Under the pieces are notes generated by a model. That model was given only the letters and a program-made list of their open reading frames with translations, did not search any database and had not been told where the DNA came from. Below, piece after piece: positions 50,182 through 52,933 of a stretch of 52,933 nucleotides of DNA; the first letter of the stretch is position 1, and every line of letters starts with the position of its first letter. This DNA is from Euryarchaeota archaeon RBG_19FT_COMBO_56_21 (GTDB lineage: Archaea > Thermoplasmatota > Thermoplasmata > UBA10834), in assembly GCA_001800815.1 (NCBI GenBank), contig MGWC01000029.1, forward strand, positions 38,682-91,614. The letters run 5' to 3'. The position numbers were made by a program, and so were the translations under genes.

Positions 50182-50622
50182 TCATTTGACGATTTCCTTT
50201 GCCCAGCTAGCAGCGCGTTCAAGTTCACCTTCCTTGAGCGGACCCTTCTTGCCAGTGACAATGAAGGCCCGTTGAGTCGGAACGGGTGTGCCGCCCTTCG
50301 CTTCCAGACTGGCCGCGATCTTCTCTGCGGCAAAACCAAAAATCTTGACGAACTTCCCCGAGTATCTTGTGTCGAACGCAGCCACCTTGATTCCCTTGAC
50401 AGATGTCGCGGGGAGTTTGTCAAGGAATTCCTGAATCGGCTGCGATGGTCTGCCACCTAGAGTTGGAGAGCCAACTATTATTATATCAACTGGCTCCATT
50501 CGTGCAGCATCCACCTCACTAGCACGGACGACTCTGACCTCACCATCTATCGCACCTCCGATGGCCTTGGCGATCTGCTCGGTATTCCCGTAGACCGAGT
50601 CATAGACAATCAGAACTCTCAT
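50182..50622 (-). CDS. Flavodoxin
   Basis: This 146-residue FMN protein carries electrons one or two at a time. The phosphate loop is VYDSVYGNTEQIAKAI near residues 6-21, followed by IIVGSPTLGGRPSQP near 61 and AAFDTRYSGKFVKIFG near 94, the family's two FMN-contact loops. The length is right for a short-chain flavodoxin. I start at the ATG at 50622, after GAGGGATCC; the frame extends 14 codons upstream without resemblance. Possible partners are the Hdr module and ferredoxin-linked enzymes; no direct operon link is seen. Confidence 0.93.
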   Translation of the reverse strand: MRVLIVYDSVYGNTEQIAKAIGGAIDGEVRVVRASEVDAARMEPVDIIIVGSPTLGGRPSQPIQEFLDKLPATSVKGIKVAAFDTRYSGKFVKIFGFAAEKIAASLEAKGGTPVPTQRAFIVTGKKGPLKEGELERAASWAKEIVK

Positions 50623-50664
50623 CGGATCCCTCGATTTCCTTTCTAATGCTGGTAACCAATTCAC

Positions 50665-50885
50665 TCATACTTCAAGATATGTGGAGTCGCCTTCCATCTC
50701 GTCGTGGATCGGGAATAACACGAACTGGGTGAAGGACAAAAGCCCCTGAACATCGGCCACCGCCAATCGGAGGTATGGCTTGATTCGGCGGTGCCCGCTA
50801 GGCTTGGCTCGTTCTGGTGTAGCATGCCCACGAGGTTTTCAATCAATGCTCAAGAGAGCTTCTCCGTCTCTATGGCCTTTCCGAC
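50665..50885 (-). other. Structured intergenic region with a 20-base copy of RNase P RNA sequence
   Basis: No gene is visible. Bases 50728-50747 match 52717-52736, the 3' part of the RNase P RNA, at 19 of 20 positions. Next to it is a strong hairpin, 50758-50793 (CACCGCC-AATC with GATT-C-GGCGGTG). Repeat copy R4 (about 50861-50888) overlaps the stop of the hydrolase gene. Confidence 0.5.
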
Positions 50886-50888
50886 TCA
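50861..50888 (-). repeat. Repeat R4, diverged copy at the hydrolase stop codon
   Basis: Read on the minus strand it begins with the hydrolase stop, TGAGTCGGAAAGGCCATAG. It aligns with R2 and R3 with a few gaps and is the least conserved copy. Confidence 0.45.
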
Positions 50889-51677
50889 GGAAGACTCAGG
50901 TCCGACGCCCACATCCTCCAGAAACCCCTTGACAATTGGGATTGAGAGGTCGGATCGTAGGAAGGCCCCAATATGGCCGAATCCCTCAAGGATGACGGTA
51001 CGTCCGTTCTGAAGGCGTTTTGCCTCTACTTCGGACTCGCGACCAGGGTCCTCCCTTGAGCCGCACATAATCAAAGTCGGAGTCTTGATTCTCGGGAGAG
51101 AATCCCATTCGCCGCTCCATTTCGACCAGGTCGAACGCTCTGATATGTGGGCCTCGTAATCCCTTAGGTACATCTCAAGATCGCCACCTGACAGCTCTTT
51201 CGCCCAAGGCGGGATCGCTACGCCTTCTTCATTCTCGTCGATGCTCTGGAGGTCCTTCAGAGCGTCTTCATTACTAAAACTCTGAGCTGACTGCTCGGGA
51301 TAGGGTTTGCTGTCCGCGCCTGCAGTGATGAAGGCTGCAACGCGTTCCGGACGTCGTGCGACCAACGCAAAGCCCACGCTGCCGCCAGCCGAAAAGCCCC
51401 AATATGTCGCCCGCCTGATGTGGAGCGCGTCGAGGACCGCGACGATGTCGGAGACCTGTTGCTCCATGCCGTAATCAGTCGTGTCGCGTGGTTTCTCGCT
51501 GAGCCCGTGTCCACGACGGTCTATCATGATGCAACGATATCCGTTGAGACCGTCAAGATAGCCAGCTTGTTTCCACATTGAGCTGTTGCCCGTCCCACCG
51601 TGACCAAGGATGATTGGCGGACCGCGGCCAACTGTCTCGTAATGGATCCGGACACCGTTGCTGGTGACGTATGGCAT
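50886..51677 (-). CDS. Alpha/beta hydrolase
   Basis: This 263-residue alpha/beta hydrolase has an oxyanion-side HGG turn (ILGHGGTGNSSMW near residue 23), the nucleophile elbow GFSAGGS near 93, an Asp in MCGSREDPGRE near 209 and the catalytic His in GFGHIGAF near 233. It probably cleaves esters, lactones or C-C bonds; no signal peptide is seen. GGAGGTAGAAT precedes the ATG at 51677. It lies on the minus strand downstream of the repeat block and may share a transcript with the small ORFs there. Confidence 0.92.
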   Translation of the reverse strand: MPYVTSNGVRIHYETVGRGPPIILGHGGTGNSSMWKQAGYLDGLNGYRCIMIDRRGHGLSEKPRDTTDYGMEQQVSDIVAVLDALHIRRATYWGFSAGGSVGFALVARRPERVAAFITAGADSKPYPEQSAQSFSNEDALKDLQSIDENEEGVAIPPWAKELSGGDLEMYLRDYEAHISERSTWSKWSGEWDSLPRIKTPTLIMCGSREDPGRESEVEAKRLQNGRTVILEGFGHIGAFLRSDLSIPIVKGFLEDVGVGPESS

Positions 51678-51707
51678 ATTCTACCTCCATTTCCTCGGTG
51701 CCCTTAT

Positions 51708-51744
51708 CGCCTTTCCTCCCCTATGGGCTTTTCCGAGGCTCAAA
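51708..51744 (-). repeat. Repeat R3
   Basis: On the minus strand: TGAGCCTCGGAAAAGCCC, then ATAGGGGAGGAAAGGCG. Its first three bases are the stop of the 26-residue ORF, and it ends about 30 bases before the hydrolase ATG. R3 and R2 are nearly identical over 33 bases. The element can fold: CCTC pairs with GAGG, and CCC with GGG around ATA. Confidence 0.7.
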
Positions 51745-51820
51745 CCACTTTCTTCTTCTTGGGCTTCGCGCGGATAAATGGACGATACTCGCGGTGCTTG
51801 GGCTTCGCGTGTCTTACCAT
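51740..51820 (-). CDS. Lys/Arg-rich micro-ORF, 26 residues
   Basis: I do not recognise this peptide. It starts at an ATG with GGGAGGGTG upstream, a strong ribosome-binding site. The product is very basic: MVRHAKPKHREY, then RPFIRAKP and a KKKKVV end. The segment AKPK is encoded twice by an exact 13-base repeat (CTTGGGCTTCGCG on the plus strand, 51758-51770 and 51797-51809), in frame and 39 bases apart. It lies between repeats R2 and R3, and its stop is part of R3. Size and charge recall tiny ribosomal proteins, but the sequence does not match L41e or L39e. Confidence 0.5.
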   Translation of the reverse strand: MVRHAKPKHREYRPFIRAKPKKKKVV

Positions 51821-51846
51821 TGGATTCACCCTCCCCGTACCCGAAC

Positions 51847-51882
51847 GGCCTTTCCTCCCCTATGGTCTTTTCCGAGGCTCAA
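51847..51882 (-). repeat. Repeat R2
   Basis: On the minus strand: TTGAGCCTCGGAAAAGACC, then ATAGGGGAGGAAAGGCC. It starts at a TGA that closes a possible 15-codon ORF (51879-51926, MKMRILPERSSERNR, weak GGGGA upstream) just behind the zinc-ribbon gene. It ends 27 bases before the start of the 26-residue ORF. Confidence 0.7.
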
Positions 51883-51953
51883 CGATTTCTCTCACTGCTT
51901 CTCTCCGGCAGGATTCGCATCTTCATCTCGACGTTGTCCCCGAGAGACCAGCA

Positions 51954-52301
51954 TCAATTGCGCTTGGTAAATCTACTCAATGCTACGAATGCCGCAGCAA
52001 TCGCGTAAATAGCAATGCCATATCCAATTATCTGCAGGGAGTCCCAAGTAGAGTGGGAGAACTTAACCAGATCCAGGAAGCCGAACGCAACAACGAATGT
52101 CCCGAGAGACACAAGTAGCCAGGCTGCGCCACTAGAGCGTCGGGATAGCATCTTCTCTATTTCTGTTCTAACTGCGTCAGGTCCTAGTTGCACCTGTTGC
52201 GGATCCTTTGCTTGTCCGGCAGGCAACGCAAGAGGCTGACCACATGATTGACAGTATTTCGCACCCGGGCCATTCTCCGAACCACAATACGCGCACGGCA
52301 C
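51954..52301 (-). CDS. Zinc-ribbon protein with two membrane spans
   Basis: This 115-residue protein begins with a zinc ribbon, VPCAYCGSENGPGAKYCQSC (residues 1-20, C-x-x-C twice), then a linker and two hydrophobic helices near residues 58-75 (WLLVSLGTFVVAFGFLDL) and 86-105 (IIGYGIAIYAIAAAFVAL), ending in basic residues. Such proteins are common in archaea, with unknown function. I start at the GTG at 52301, with GGTGGAG upstream; the frame runs 47 codons further up through repeat R1 without resemblance. Expected topology: zinc ribbon in the cytoplasm, two spans in the membrane. Confidence 0.82.
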   Translation of the reverse strand: MPCAYCGSENGPGAKYCQSCGQPLALPAGQAKDPQQVQLGPDAVRTEIEKMLSRRSSGAAWLLVSLGTFVVAFGFLDLVKFSHSTWDSLQIIGYGIAIYAIAAAFVALSRFTKRN

Positions 52302-52323
52302 TGCTCTCCACCGAAGGTGCCAT

Positions 52324-52342
52324 CGCCTTTCCTTCCCTATGG
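52324..52342 (-). repeat. Repeat R1, short copy in the zinc-ribbon leader
   Basis: On the minus strand: CCATAGGGAAGGAAAGGCG. It matches the second half of R2 and R3 and, like R3, continues into GAT(AAGG)GGCACC. It is about 22 bases before the GTG at 52301. Confidence 0.6.
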
Positions 52343-52704
52343 ATGTTATGATGAAATCGTTCCCTCGCGTTCGCAGGATTCGAATAGTCGAAAGACCATA
52401 CGATGTTCTAGTCACGGATTCAACCCCGGGAAAAGACTGCACTTCGAGTGCGTCCTATGGATTGGGGCATATCCCTGACAAGGGACGAAGCTACCATAGT
52501 GCGGGAAAACCGCGAATAGAGGCATGTCCGAAAGCCCCAACGGATCCGTGAGATCAGGGGAATTCAGAAGAAGATAGCTCATAACGAATAGGCATCGAGG
52601 GACATTTCAACATAGAGGTCTTTTCCCGTCGCGCAGGCAGACGCGCGCATCCGTGCGTGGCCGGAACAGAAATCTCCTTACGACCACTTCCAGGCCAGTA
52701 TCAC
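52343..52704. other. Region between zinc-ribbon gene and RNase P RNA
   Basis: No gene is supported. Short minus-strand frames (19 and 25 codons) lack ribosome-binding sites. T-loop-like TTCGAATCC near 52375 does not belong to a tRNA. Confidence 0.4.
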
Positions 52705-52709
52705 AGAAC

Positions 52710-52933
52710 AGTGCCAGGTGAAGGACATAAGCCCCTTTCTGTTCCCGTCTTGCGACGGTGATGGCATTCGACTATCGCACTCTACCCGCCGACGATGAGA
52801 GATCGATTCGGCCGTTTGAGCTTGCTCCAGTGGGGAGTCGCCGTTTCACCAAATCCTCGGGAGACTTCATCCCCTGGGGAATCATCACGTTATCCCGAGG
52901 CTGTGTCGTTTCTGCGCCCTTGCCAGGACTCTC
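52710..52933 (-). ncRNA. rnpB: RNase P RNA (5' end outside window)
   Basis: This is the catalytic RNA that trims tRNA 5' ends. Read from the window end on the minus strand, it shows GCGCAGAAACGACAC (conserved region II-III), then GGTGAAACGGC, the archaeal GGAGCAAGCTCAAACGG (region IV area), GGGTAGAGTGCG, and near the 3' end GGAACAGAAAGGGGCTTA (region V), followed by TGTCCTTCACC. The order and spacing match type A archaeal RNase P RNAs. About 220 bases are visible; the 5' region with the first half of helix P4 lies beyond 52933. The 3' end near 52710 is approximate, since its pairing partner is not visible. Confidence 0.88.

Noticed and set aside
51708..52342. CRISPR-like array from repeats R1-R4
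   Set aside because: Copies are irregularly spaced (about 140, 480 and 840 bases), diverge, and lie at gene ends; no cas genes are near.
52360..52410. tRNA-like T-loop (TTCGAATCC) on the minus strand
   Set aside because: The flanking bases do not form a T stem, and no acceptor or anticodon arm can be drawn.
50748..52716. Intact integrated mobile element
   Set aside because: No integrase, transposase or replication gene lies between the two 20-mers, so only a relic or duplication can be considered.

Overview
The window is archaeal chromosome. AT-rich TATA-like boxes lie about 25-30 bases ahead of many start codons, several genes look leaderless, others carry strong GGAGG ribosome-binding sites, and the last 220 bases are an archaeal-type RNase P RNA. 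The gene set (HdrA and HdrB/C-type redox proteins, PAC2 proteasome-assembly protein, HTH_10 and Lrp-like regulators, DUF5679 zinc ribbon, an EF-Tu-domain-2-like small protein, archaeal GAF/PAS histidine kinases) fits a Thermoplasmatota-like euryarchaeote that lives on amino acids and peptides. That placement is inference; no rRNA or ribosomal protein is present. I see no CRISPR array, insertion sequence or tRNA.

Layout. 1-4100: amidohydrolase (cut by the window edge), RidA, PAC2, Hsp20-like protein and a saccharopine-dehydrogenase-like oxidoreductase. 4179-8492 (minus): a four-gene redox operon of two CBS-pair proteins, HdrA, and a MvhD::HdrC::HdrB fusion, with no hydrogenase. 8651-11780: ADP-forming acyl-CoA synthetase alpha part, zinc ribbon and MFS transporter. 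11781-12565: a gene-poor regulatory stretch with two tiny ORFs that I found by hand. 12566-17974: wHTH/TerB-like protein, histidine kinase, SDR, ferritin-like protein, homoserine dehydrogenase and rubredoxin. 18363-21592: a complete sdhCDAB operon with a palindromic leader and a 14-bp terminator stem. 21730-28600: ferritin-like protein, cyclophilin-fold protein, SDR, iron-sulfur flavoprotein, M29 and M55 peptidases, three GNATs and a desulforedoxin-like protein. 28716-33242: double-GAF histidine kinase, MoxR-VWA fusion and HTH_10 regulator. 33447-35224 (minus): a nucleotidyltransferase-fold and metallophosphoesterase pair. 35592-42005: class III aminotransferase, membrane protein, amino-acid permease, duplicated Lrp-like regulator, CBS protein and peroxiredoxin. 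42006-42542 has no gene but several strong hairpins. 42543-48755: DDAH-like enzyme, second aminotransferase, serine hydrolase, DUF116-like protein and an ATPase-degenerate histidine kinase. 49160-52933: tandem GNAT, flavodoxin, and a repeat-rich 2-kb block ending at the RNase P RNA.

How it works together. The genes suggest amino-acid and peptide breakdown: two class III aminotransferases, M29 and M55 peptidases, a serine hydrolase, an APC permease, RidA and an ACD alpha subunit. Electrons would pass through succinate dehydrogenase and a flavin/Fe-S Hdr module, with oxygen defence from rubredoxin, ferritin-like proteins and peroxiredoxin.

The least explained parts are the block at 50665-52345 (a repeat placed right after stop codons, a 26-residue Lys-rich ORF, and a 20-mer copied from the RNase P RNA 3' region), the divergent small-peptide/wHTH locus at 12269-12566, and the CBS-linked Hdr fusion operon.
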